Position numbers and translations under genes: made by a program
Assembly (NCBI GenBank): GCA_023228645.1
Contig: JALOAT010000015.1
Location: forward strand, 1-64,000
Direction of reading: 5' to 3'
DNA: 64,000 nucleotides
From: Gammaproteobacteria bacterium
Lineage (GTDB): Bacteria; Pseudomonadota; Gammaproteobacteria; Thiohalomonadales; Thiohalomonadaceae
The notes under the pieces: generated by a model
The model's database searches: none
What the model saw: the letters and a program-made list of their open reading frames with translations, nothing else
What the model was told of the DNA's origin: nothing
Part shown: positions 1 through 7,844 of the stretch, piece after piece
Layout: each line of letters opens with the position of its first letter
Numbering within the stretch: the stretch's first letter is position 1

Positions 1-566
1 CCCTGGTGGAGATTGGCCTTGCCATCCGAGGCGTGGGTGGCGAGCCGCAGCATGGCCATGACGGGAAAGCCGCGGAACACGATGATGCGGATGTCGGGCA
101 CGCCTTCCACGCTGTAGTCGGCGAAGGTGTCGTCGCAGTGGATGAGTTCCTCGACGATGAGCACGTCGGGCGTGCCGGCCAGGCTGAACAGGCCGGCGAG
201 GGTGTTGTGGGCGTGGCGCTGCAGGTCTTGATCGCTGATCCAGTGGCCGTTGCTCTTCCGGTGCCCGCGCTCGCCGCTCTCGCGGATGACCAGGATGCCC
301 TTGCCGCCGCTGCCCTTGGCGGGCTTGAGCACGAAGCCGTGCCTCGGCAGTCCGGTGCTCAGGTGACGCACCTCGTGGGGGCGGCGCACTACCGCGAGCA
401 CCTGGGCCGTGGCGATGCCGGCCTCGTGCGCCAGCAGCTTGGTCTGCAGCTTGTCGTCCACCGCCGGGTAGCGGGAACGATCGTTGTAGGTGTGGATGTA
501 GCGCAGGTTGCGCCGGTTCATGCCGACGATGCCGAGCCTGCGCAACTCGCCGGGTTTAATGAACAT
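1..566 (-). CDS. RimK-like alpha-L-glutamate ligase homologue (ATP-grasp), partial at window edge
   Basis: Translating the complement from an ATG at 566 gives MFIKPGELRRLGIVGMNRRN and continues open to the window edge, so only the first 188 residues are present. It is related to the RimK-like ligase family that accompanies transglutaminase-like 7TM proteins. The stretch FVLKPAKGSGGKGILVI is the glycine-rich ATP-grasp nucleotide loop, and later VEELIHCDDTFADYSVEGVPD fits the ATP-grasp core. The start overlaps the end of the upstream 7TM gene by 11 bases, so the two are translationally coupled. Family members are expected to join an amino acid to a carboxylate using ATP; the substrate here is unknown. 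Confidence 0.82.
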   Translation of the reverse strand, partial: MFIKPGELRRLGIVGMNRRNLRYIHTYNDRSRYPAVDDKLQTKLLAHEAGIATAQVLAVVRRPHEVRHLSTGLPRHGFVLKPAKGSGGKGILVIRESGERGHRKSNGHWISDQDLQRHAHNTLAGLFSLAGTPDVLIVEELIHCDDTFADYSVEGVPDIRIIVFRGFPVMAMLRLATHASDGKANLHQ

Positions 567-2079
567 CGAGCTGTTCCCGCATGCCGGCGAAGCGCCGCAG
601 TTCCAGCAGGCGGTAGCCGGTGTAGCTGCCCGCGGCGACGACCACCGACAGGATCACCAGTTGCAGGCCGATGAAGTTGAAGGCGACATGTTTCACGATG
701 GCATTGTTCATCACCAGAAAGGCGATGACCGCGGTGAGCAGGCTGCCGCCGGTCTGCACGATGACTTCGCGCGGACCTTCTTCTTCCCACAGGATGGACA
801 TGCGTTCGATGGTCCAGGAGATGATGACCATGGGGAAGAACATGAGTTTGAGGCCCGCATTGAGCCCCAGGTGGAAGCTCACGACGGAGAACAGGCCGAT
901 GAGGCCGACCACGGCGATGATCACGGCCGACACGCGCGACACCAGCAGCAGGTTCAGGCGCGATACGTAGGAGCGTAACCACAGGCCGACGCTGATGAGC
1001 AGGATGAACAGCGGCACGCCGGCGAGCAGCGAGGTCTGCATGAAGGCCAGCGCGATCAGTACCGGCATGAAGGTGCCGGCGGTGCGGATGCCCACGAACA
1101 CGCGCAGCAGCACGACCATCAGCGCACCCACCGGAATCAGCAGCAGGTTCTGGAACATGGCCCGCTCTTCCACGGGCAGGCTGTGGATGCTGAAGTTCAG
1201 CAGCGCGTCGGCCTTTTGCAGCGTGTGGGAGACCTCCAACGCGGGCTGGTATTGCTTGATCATGGAAAACAGCAGTGTGGAGTTCGCGCCGCCCACCACG
1301 TCCAGCACCGGTGCGCCGTGCACTTCCCAGAGCAGCAGATCCGCCGGGCGGCCTTCGCGCCCCGTGCGCGGATTGAAGAACTGCGCCCGATCGCCGTCGT
1401 ACACCTGCACGAAGGCCTCAAGCTTTTGCTGACGGCGGCCGTCGCGCAAGTAGATGCCACGCACCACCGTGGCGTGCACACCGGCGCGCGCAAGCAGGTC
1501 CACCAGCACCTCCGCATGACCGGCTTGGGAGAGCAGCAGATGCGCGTGATCGCCGAGCGGTGGCTGGGTGAGCCTGCGCGCCAGTTCGCGCGCGAGGGAG
1601 AAGGGCGAGGCCGATCTGGCATAGGCCTCGCCGAGCAATTGTTCGGCCGATGCCCTGAAGGCCTCGTCGCGTACCAGCATTCCTGGCGCGGCAGGTGCTG
1701 CGGGCACAGGAAGTGTCGATTCGGTGTCGCCATGCAGCAGGCGGGCCTTGTAGTAGAGGGTCTGCGGCCCGGCGGCGCGGCGGATGGACCATTCCACGCG
1801 CCTGCCGGTGGCCGGTTCCACCACGCTGGCGCCGTAACCCGGCGAAACCGTGTGTTCGCTCAGGCGCCGGTACCCGGCCGGTTGGTCGGGGACCGCCAGG
1901 GAAACCAGCACCGGGTCGCCGGTGGCCTCGAAGTGCACCTGCGCCTCGACCTCCCAGATCTCGCGGTGTTCACCAGGCAGCAGCGGCACGTCGTACCCAT
2001 ACCGCTGAATGGCGATCAGCACCACGCCCGCGATGAACAGACCGGCTACCAGTGCGTAGAACGGCGTGCGGGATTTCAC
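556..2079 (-). CDS. Membrane protein: transglutaminase-like domain plus 7TM region
   Basis: 507 residues from a GTG start whose first bases overlap the stop of the upstream protease gene (GTGA). An N-terminal anchor (about residues 8-24) is followed by a large extracytoplasmic part. Within that, about residues 155-255 look like a transglutaminase-type fold (ARAGVHATVVRGIYL, then AFVQVYDGDRAQFFNPRTG). I see no convincing Cys-His-Asp triad, in line with the family description as an inactive transglutaminase fused to 7TM. From about residue 305 there is a run of hydrophobic helices to the C-terminus. It sits between a retropepsin-like lipoprotein and an ATP-grasp ligase, the usual company of this family, which suggests a membrane platform for peptide or amino-acid ligation and cleavage. 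Function is inferred only. Confidence 0.85.
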   Translation of the reverse strand: MKSRTPFYALVAGLFIAGVVLIAIQRYGYDVPLLPGEHREIWEVEAQVHFEATGDPVLVSLAVPDQPAGYRRLSEHTVSPGYGASVVEPATGRRVEWSIRRAAGPQTLYYKARLLHGDTESTLPVPAAPAAPGMLVRDEAFRASAEQLLGEAYARSASPFSLARELARRLTQPPLGDHAHLLLSQAGHAEVLVDLLARAGVHATVVRGIYLRDGRRQQKLEAFVQVYDGDRAQFFNPRTGREGRPADLLLWEVHGAPVLDVVGGANSTLLFSMIKQYQPALEVSHTLQKADALLNFSIHSLPVEERAMFQNLLLIPVGALMVVLLRVFVGIRTAGTFMPVLIALAFMQTSLLAGVPLFILLISVGLWLRSYVSRLNLLLVSRVSAVIIAVVGLIGLFSVVSFHLGLNAGLKLMFFPMVIISWTIERMSILWEEEGPREVIVQTGGSLLTAVIAFLVMNNAIVKHVAFNFIGLQLVILSVVVAAGSYTGYRLLELRRFAGMREQLDVH

Positions 2080-2819
2080 GGGGTGTCATCCGCGGCGGGT
2101 GGTGGGCGCTGGCCGGATTCCACGAACTTGCGGCCTACGTCCACGAGGGCGATGTCCATGAAGAAATTGCGGCCAAGCAACACGGGGTAGAGCATTTGTT
2201 CGCGGTCCGTGAGGGAGAACTCGGCAGGTTGTGTCACGCGCCCGAGCTTCACGGGGAGCGTCACCACGGGGCGGCGCTCCGTGCCGGTCGCGGAGGCCTG
2301 CCGGATGCGGATGTAGCGCGCGATGGGGGCTTCCAGGGCGGCGGCGCCGCTCTGCTTGTCGGGGGTGAAGCGCACCCAGCGCTTGCCGTCCCGTTCGAAC
2401 TCGACGATGTTCTCGGCGTGCAGTGATGAGGTGGCCGCGCCGGTATCGATGCGCGCCTTCAGGCGTTTCTCGACGCCCTGGATGCTGACCCATTCCAGGC
2501 GGCCGAACACCACCTTCTCGCCGGGCGGCGGGGTAGTGCAGGCGACATCGGCATTCGCCTTGTCGGTGGAGCCGTTGTCCCTCAGCAGGTCTTCCAGGCG
2601 ATCCAGTCGCACATCGAGATCGGCCTGCAATTCCTCCTGTCGGAGGAGCAGTGACTGGTTCAGCTCCAGTTGCGTCCCAAGGCGCGTCTCACAGCGTGCG
2701 AGCCGCTGGTTCAGCTCCTCGTTGGCCTGCCAGGGCATGTGCCCGGCGCAACCCGCCAGCAGGGGCATGAGCAACCAGGGAAGCAGGTACCGGGAAGTGG
2801 AAGGCATGGCATATCTCAT
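2076..2819 (-). CDS. Retropepsin-like putative ATP-dependent zinc protease, lipoprotein
   Basis: 247 residues. The N-terminus ends in a lipobox (LLAGC, Cys about residue 23), so an outer-membrane or periplasmic lipoprotein is predicted. Residues about 33-80 are Leu/Glu-rich and probably coiled coil. The C-terminal domain contains LKARIDTGAATSSLHA, the DTGA-type aspartic protease motif of the family annotated as RimK/LysX-associated 'zinc protease', and ends with YPVLLGRNFFMDIALVDV. First gene of a three-gene operon with a 7TM protein and an ATP-grasp ligase. The ATG at residue 5 is an alternative start; no strong ribosome site distinguishes the two. The 'zinc protease' label is historical, since the visible motif is retropepsin-like. 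Confidence 0.83.
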   Translation of the reverse strand: MRYAMPSTSRYLLPWLLMPLLAGCAGHMPWQANEELNQRLARCETRLGTQLELNQSLLLRQEELQADLDVRLDRLEDLLRDNGSTDKANADVACTTPPPGEKVVFGRLEWVSIQGVEKRLKARIDTGAATSSLHAENIVEFERDGKRWVRFTPDKQSGAAALEAPIARYIRIRQASATGTERRPVVTLPVKLGRVTQPAEFSLTDREQMLYPVLLGRNFFMDIALVDVGRKFVESGQRPPPAADDTP

Positions 2820-2994
2820 GGTTCGGGCTACCGTCCCATGGTTTTCTTATGGGGGAAATACAAGAACGGGCTAGACGCGCATGATAGCGCAGCCGCTGGA
2901 CAGTCGTGAATGCAGCGAATGTGAGCGGGTTCGAAAAGCAGGCTGTATCGGGATGAATACTGGGCATCCGATGTAGATACCGTCTTACGCGTGC

Positions 2995-3068
2995 GTGGGA
3001 GCGAGCTTCCGCTCGCGAATTCCCGGCTGCGGCCTCCTGGCTTGTCGCGAGCAGAAGCTCGCTCCCAC
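2995..3068. repeat. Paired REP-like palindrome (family B)
   Basis: Two 24-base arms, 2995-3018 and 3045-3068, are inverted copies matching at 23 of 24 positions. The left arm begins GTGGGAGCGAGCTTCCGCTC. Each arm also folds on itself. A related copy lies at 31142-31207. Confidence 0.85.
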
Positions 3069-3088
3069 AAACCCGGTGATCACAGGGC

Positions 3089-3136
3089 GGGAGCGGCCTC
3101 AGGCCGCGATGGTTTTCATCGCGCTGAGCCCGCTCC
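3089..3136. repeat. Second REP-like inverted repeat (family B variant)
   Basis: The left arm starts GGGAGCGGCCTCAGGCCGCG and the right arm, ending in GCCCGCTCC, is its imperfect complement. It stands 20 bases from the element at 2995-3068, so the two form a small mosaic cluster downstream of the helicase gene. A single unit of the same type lies at 11350-11373. Confidence 0.7.
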
Positions 3137-3152
3137 TATGGCAGAAGAACGG

Positions 3153-6100
3153 TTATTGCGGCAACGGCGCCAGCAGCCCGGCGATGTCGGCCTCGCTGAA
3201 CTTGGCCAGGGCAGCGGCATCTTCGGAGAGCACGCCGGCGGCGAGGCTGGCCTTCTTTTCCTGCAGGGCGAGGATCTTTTCCTCGATGCTCCCGGCCACC
3301 ACCAGTTTGTAGACGAACACGTTGCGCGTCTGGCCGATGCGGTGGGCGCGGTCGGTGGCCTGATTTTCCACCGCCGGATTCCACCACGGATCGAAGTGAA
3401 TCACCGTGTCCGCGGCGGTGAGGTTGAGGCCGACCCCGCCGGCCTTGAGGCTGATGAGGAAGATCGGCACCTCGCCGCCCTGGAAGCGGTCGATGACCTT
3501 GTCGCGCCGGCGCGTCTCGCCGGTGAGCACCACATAGGGCAGCTCGCGCTTGTCGAGCGCGGCGCCGATGAGGTCGAGCATGGCGGTGAACTGCGAGAAG
3601 ACCAGGATGCGTCGCCCCTCGTCCACCAGCTCCGGCAGCATTTCCATGAGCAGATCCAGCTTGGCGCGTTCCTTCACGCGCGCGGCGGCCGGGGTCTTCA
3701 CCAGGCGCGGATCGCAACACACCTGCCGCAGCTTGAGCAGCGCGTCGAGGATGACGATCTGGCTGCGCGCAAAACCCTGTGCAGCCACCGCCTCGCGCAC
3801 CTTGTCGTCCATGGCGCTGCGCACGGTCTCGTAAAGGTCACGCTGACTTCCCTCCAGCTCCACACTGCGCACGATGATGCTCTTGGGCGGCAGTTCCTTG
3901 GCCACGTCCTCCTTGCGGCGGCGCAGCAGGAAGGGTTTCACGCGTTTCGCCAGCACGTCGCGGCGCAGTGCATCGCTGTGTTTCTCGATGGGGGTGCGGA
4001 AACGCCGCGTGAAGTCCTTCAGGTCGCCGAGGAAACCCGGCAGCAGGAAATCGAACTGCGCCCACAGCTCGCCGAGATGATTTTCCAGCGGCGTGCCGGT
4101 GATGCACAGGCGGTGGCGCGATTTGAGCGTACGGATCACCTGGGCCGCCTTGCTGGCGACGTTCTTGACCGTCTGCGCCTCGTCGAGGATGAGCATGTGG
4201 TATTCGTATGCGCCCAGTTCGTCCGCATCGCGCCACAGCAGCGGATAGGTGGTGAGCACCACGTCGTGGTCCGGGATCTGCGCGAACTGTTCCTTGCGCA
4301 GCGGGCCGTGCAACGGCAGCACGCGCAGGGCAGGGGCGCAGCGCGCGGCCTCGCGGCGCCAGTTGAACAGCAGCGAGGTGGGCAGTACCACCAGGGCCGG
4401 GCGATCCAGGCGGCCGGCGTTCTTCTCCGTGAGCAGGTGGGCGAGCGCCTGGGCGGTCTTGCCGAGGCCCATGTCGTCGGCGAGCACGCCGGCCAGTTCC
4501 TGTTCGCGCAGGAATTGCAGCCAGGCGAGGCCCTCGCGCTGGTAGGGTCGCAGTTGCAGCGTGAAGCCCTCGGGCGCGGGTATGTCCCGGATGCCTTGGC
4601 TCTCCTGCAGGCGTTCGGCCAGCCGGCGCACATCCTCGGTACCCTTGAACTGCCAGTGCGCCATGTTCGCCAGTTCGGCGAGGCGCGGTGCGTCGAGGCG
4701 CGACAGGCGCAGGGTGTCGTCGGCCGCGCCGTCGAACAGGTCGATGAGTGTGCGCACCAGCGGCTTCAGGCGCGCCGCCGGCACGGCCACGCGCACGCCG
4801 TCAGGGGTGATGAGCGGAACGATCTCCTCGTCGGCAAAGGCCTCGACCGCCGCGGCGTCGAGCCAGCGCGCGTCGCGCTTGAGCAGGTTTTGCAGCAGCG
4901 GCGGCAGCGGCACGCGGCGGCCCTCCACCACGATGCCCATGTCCAGGTTGAACCAGCCGCCTTCGTCGGAGAGCTCGGCGTCCCAGGCCTCCACCGGCAC
5001 CATGTGGTGGCGGAAGTTTTGCGCATGGCGCACTTCCCAGCCGGCCGCGCGCAGGCGCGGCACGTCAATCTGCATGAAGGTGGGCCAGGCGTCGGGGCTG
5101 GGCAGGCCGTAGATCAAGCCGCTCGGGCGGCTGTGCGTATACAGCGCCTGGACCGGCACCTTGGAGAGCTGGTAGGTGCGCAGCGACTTCAGCCACTTCG
5201 CTTCCCTGTCCAGGTTGCGCACCACGCGCACGGGCTCGCCCTGCGCGTCGGTGAGGAATTCCGTGGGTTCATCGGCGGGCACGCGGACGTCGCCATAACG
5301 AAACGCCGGGCGCGCGTAATCGAAGGCCGTTTGGAAGGTGGGGTAGTCGCGGTAATCGCGCACAAACACGATCTCCGCGGTATCCAGTTCCAGCACCGGC
5401 ACCGGCTCCTGGTCGATGACCCGCAGCACCGGCGGCGACGGCGCGGGCACCTGCGGCGCCAACTCGGCGAGGGCCGAGGCCACCACGGGCAGGTCCGGGG
5501 CTTCCAGGGGCGGAATGCTCAGCAGGCGCTCCAGCTTCGCCGTGGGCAACGCGCTGTGCACCGGGCCGAGGGTGTGCGTCTTTGGGTCCAGGTACCACAG
5601 GCCGCCCACCGGGATCACCGCGAGTGCGGCGGGCATGACGGTCATGTCCGGCACCAGGCGGCCGAGGGCATCCTGGCGCCAGGTGAGGGTGCCGATGCGC
5701 TCGTCACCGGGTTGCAGGTCGACCAGGACGTCGGTGTCCTCGTCGCCGTACGTGAGGCGGCCCGAGGCGAGCAGCCGCTGCATGAGTTCGGCGCCGTGCG
5801 GTCCTGCCAGGGGATAGGTGCCGCTGTAGGTATGTTCGCTGTCCTGTTGCAGCCACAGCAGACGCAGGATGGCCAGGTCGTCCTGATCGACGAAGCGTGG
5901 CGGCTGTCGCAGGGCGCGCTCCACGTTATTCCAGTCTTCCAGCGGCGGGGTGATGTCGCCGGCGCGGGTGCGGTAGCCCTTCAAGAAGCCGACCCGCCAG
6001 GACGTGCCGTGATAATCCGGCGCCTCAAGGCGGTACAGCAGCACCTGCGTGCGGGCAGGCGGCTTCTTGGCGCGTGTGGCGGCCGGGCGTTCTTCCGCGC

Positions 6101-6437
6101 GGAAGGCGTCCAGCCAGGCGAGCACCGACGGATTGACGGTGCTGGGCGATGAGCGGGTGCGCAAGGCGGCCAGCAGGGCGGCCGCGGTGTGCTTGCAGTT
6201 CCAGCCTACCGGGCAGGTGCAGCGGGCGTGCACGCCGGTGGCGGGGCCGCGTCGGCCGGCATAGAAGGTGATGGTGACGCGGTAGGGTTTCACCGCCGTG
6301 CCCGGCACCTCGGCCGTCAGACGGTCCGCGCGCACGGCGAGGTTGCGCACCGAGCCCACGTAACCCGCCGCCTTCTCGACCTGGCGAGCGCCGAACCAGC
6401 GTTCGACGTCCTGCGTGGTGTACGGAGGCAGGCTCAT
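3153..6437 (-). CDS. SWIM zinc-finger SNF2-family helicase
   Basis: 1094 residues from the chosen ATG (MSLPPYTTQDVERWFG). The frame is open further upstream (ATG at 6449 and earlier), but homology-like sequence begins here and no clear ribosome site is visible. A SWIM zinc finger is seen at Cys73-x-Cys75-x5-Cys81-x-His83 (CTCPVGWNCKH). A long middle region precedes the SNF2 ATPase: Walker A ADDMGLGKTAQALA near residue 654, DEAQ box near residue 752 and a helicase C domain with DPWWNPAVENQATDRAHRIG near the end. Such proteins are DNA-dependent ATPases thought to remodel protein-DNA or RNA polymerase complexes. The gene stands alone on this strand. Confidence 0.9.
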   Translation of the reverse strand: MSLPPYTTQDVERWFGARQVEKAAGYVGSVRNLAVRADRLTAEVPGTAVKPYRVTITFYAGRRGPATGVHARCTCPVGWNCKHTAAALLAALRTRSSPSTVNPSVLAWLDAFRAEERPAATRAKKPPARTQVLLYRLEAPDYHGTSWRVGFLKGYRTRAGDITPPLEDWNNVERALRQPPRFVDQDDLAILRLLWLQQDSEHTYSGTYPLAGPHGAELMQRLLASGRLTYGDEDTDVLVDLQPGDERIGTLTWRQDALGRLVPDMTVMPAALAVIPVGGLWYLDPKTHTLGPVHSALPTAKLERLLSIPPLEAPDLPVVASALAELAPQVPAPSPPVLRVIDQEPVPVLELDTAEIVFVRDYRDYPTFQTAFDYARPAFRYGDVRVPADEPTEFLTDAQGEPVRVVRNLDREAKWLKSLRTYQLSKVPVQALYTHSRPSGLIYGLPSPDAWPTFMQIDVPRLRAAGWEVRHAQNFRHHMVPVEAWDAELSDEGGWFNLDMGIVVEGRRVPLPPLLQNLLKRDARWLDAAAVEAFADEEIVPLITPDGVRVAVPAARLKPLVRTLIDLFDGAADDTLRLSRLDAPRLAELANMAHWQFKGTEDVRRLAERLQESQGIRDIPAPEGFTLQLRPYQREGLAWLQFLREQELAGVLADDMGLGKTAQALAHLLTEKNAGRLDRPALVVLPTSLLFNWRREAARCAPALRVLPLHGPLRKEQFAQIPDHDVVLTTYPLLWRDADELGAYEYHMLILDEAQTVKNVASKAAQVIRTLKSRHRLCITGTPLENHLGELWAQFDFLLPGFLGDLKDFTRRFRTPIEKHSDALRRDVLAKRVKPFLLRRRKEDVAKELPPKSIIVRSVELEGSQRDLYETVRSAMDDKVREAVAAQGFARSQIVILDALLKLRQVCCDPRLVKTPAAARVKERAKLDLLMEMLPELVDEGRRILVFSQFTAMLDLIGAALDKRELPYVVLTGETRRRDKVIDRFQGGEVPIFLISLKAGGVGLNLTAADTVIHFDPWWNPAVENQATDRAHRIGQTRNVFVYKLVVAGSIEEKILALQEKKASLAAGVLSEDAAALAKFSEADIAGLLAPLPQ

Positions 6438-6699
6438 GGGCGGGCGCATCCGGCGCGCCGGGAGGGCGCGGTAAGGAAAACTGCGGGGCGAGGGCGTTGC
6501 GGATTCATCAAGCTTGCATCGGGCGCACAAAAAGACCCACTAGGATACCAGCTGCGTGCCTGCCTGTTGACCCCATCCCGGTGTCGGAGTTCGCTTGTGT
6601 GCAAAGCCAAGAAGTCAGCTAGGGCTCGTCGGCGCACAGATTCACGGGGGCGCGCTGGGCCCCGAAATAAGAACCGGATTGTGGAAGGAAACGGGGCAT

Positions 6700-6730
6700 G
6701 TCAGGCAGCGCTGCGCGCAACCTGACCTAC
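6700..6730. repeat. Degenerate family C palindrome
   Basis: GTCAGG-CA-GCGC-TGC-GCGC-AA-CCTGAC followed by CTAC forms nested inverted repeats. The layout matches the elements at 31225-31257 and 45350-45382 (GTCAC...GGCGC-TGC-GCGCC...GTGAC-CTAC). Confidence 0.6.
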
Positions 6731-6812
6731 GGCTGCGGGCATCGGGTGCTGTGCGATGTGAAGGTGCAGGCGGTCACGCTAGGCGGCGGCGACGTGGCCC
6801 GAACGAAGCAAG

Positions 6813-6837
6813 GGAGTGCGGGACGGGCCCGCACTCC
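6813..6837 (-). terminator. Terminator-type hairpin after the Tim44-like gene
   Basis: A perfect 10-bp stem (GGAGTGCGGG / CCCGCACTCC) with a 5-base loop sits 8 bases beyond the stop of the minus-strand gene. The minus-strand sequence after it (CTTGCTTCGTTC) is only moderately T-rich, so it may be a weak intrinsic terminator. Confidence 0.55.
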
Positions 6838-6844
6838 GACTCGA

Positions 6845-7693
6845 TCAGTGCTGCTGGATGCCGGCCACGTACCAGTCGCCCTGGGCGCTGTCCCAGGCGT
6901 GGATGACGTGCCAGATCTCCGAGAACTCTTCCACAGGGCCGTTCTCTTCCTCACGGATGCCGCCGAAGAAGCGGATGCTGGCCACGGCGTCGTTGCCGTC
7001 GCGCTGCATGCCGAGTAATTCAGAATCGAGGTAAACCACTTCGGTGTAATGACGCTCCTGACCGCTGCTCAGGCGCTCGGCCTGCAGGCTGGCGAACAGT
7101 TCGGGCGTGGTGTATTCGGCGATGTCCTTCATGTCGCCCTTGTCCCAGGCGGCCTGCAGGCGGATGAAGTGGGTGCGGGCGCCTTTGATGAAACCCTCTT
7201 CGTCGAACCAGGTGGGCGCATCGAACTGACCGGCGGCGGGCGCGGCATTCATCACGGTGCCGCCCGCGGGCGTGAAGGCGTCGCTGCCGAAGGCCGGACC
7301 CTGTGCGGTGCGCAGCTGGGCCGGTGCAGGACGGCGCAGGGCGCGCAGCAGCATGACGATGCCGAAGGCGACGGCCGCGAGCATGAGGACGTCCATGAAC
7401 TGGATCCCCTCGAAGGCGTCGCCGAACAGCAGCGAGGCGAGCAGGCCACCGGCCACCAGTCCGGCGAGCGGACCGAACCAGCGGCTCGCGCCGCTCTTCG
7501 CCGCGCCTGCGGCGGGTGCCGCCTGGGCCTGGCGTGGCGCCGTGGCCGGGGGGGTGACGCTGCGCTTGGGCACGCTGTATTGCCGGCCCATGTTGCCGCC
7601 AAAGCCCATGCGCTTGGCTTCGGCATCGTAGGGAAGCGCGACGAGAAGGAGAGCGGCGAACAGCAGGGGGAAGACGGCGGCAAGTTTTCGCAT
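6845..7693 (-). CDS. Tim44-like domain protein
   Basis: 282 residues. It begins with a signal peptide or anchor ending AEA (about residue 26), then a Ser/Pro/Ala-rich linker, then a Gly-rich hydrophobic segment (FGPLAGLVAGGLLASLLFGD) and a second one (VLMLAAVAFGIVMLLRAL). From about residue 150 there is a Tim44-like (NTF2-like fold) domain: FIKGARTHFIRLQAAWDKGDMKDIAEYTTPELF. Bacterial members are membrane-associated with undefined roles. It is transcribed away from the ABC-F gene and followed by a hairpin. Confidence 0.85.
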   Translation of the reverse strand: MRKLAAVFPLLFAALLLVALPYDAEAKRMGFGGNMGRQYSVPKRSVTPPATAPRQAQAAPAAGAAKSGASRWFGPLAGLVAGGLLASLLFGDAFEGIQFMDVLMLAAVAFGIVMLLRALRRPAPAQLRTAQGPAFGSDAFTPAGGTVMNAAPAAGQFDAPTWFDEEGFIKGARTHFIRLQAAWDKGDMKDIAEYTTPELFASLQAERLSSGQERHYTEVVYLDSELLGMQRDGNDAVASIRFFGGIREEENGPVEEFSEIWHVIHAWDSAQGDWYVAGIQQH

Positions 7694-7844
7694 GCGGGAA
7701 TCCTGTGGGGGTTAAGCAAGGCGCGCATTGTCCCGGATTTCGACGCCGCTGTCTTGCCGACGGCGTGCCGCGCATTCTGGTAACATGCGCGGTTCTTTTT
7801 TGGGGCTACCCCCCATAACCATATCGTCAGCAGGTAATTCCGCT

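Larger units (their letters stand above)
2820..3152. other. Intergenic gap with repeats
   Basis: This 333-base gap lies between the start of the protease lipoprotein gene and the end of the helicase gene, both on the minus strand. It contains the promoter region for the three-gene operon, within 2820-2990, and two palindromic repeats listed separately at 2995-3068 and 3089-3136. I see no convincing gene in it. Confidence 0.7.
6438..6844. other. Intergenic gap
   Basis: This 407-base gap lies between the helicase start and the end of the Tim44-like gene. It holds a family C palindrome at 6700-6730 and a terminator hairpin at 6813-6837. The region next to 6438 should carry the helicase promoter, although no strong boxes stand out. 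No supported gene. Confidence 0.6.

Noticed and set aside
2991..6152. Very long open frame on the plus strand opposite the SNF2 helicase
   Set aside because: High-GC mirror of the helicase gene; composition is His/Arg/Gln/Gly-rich without any domain, whereas the minus strand has clear SWIM and SNF2 motifs.
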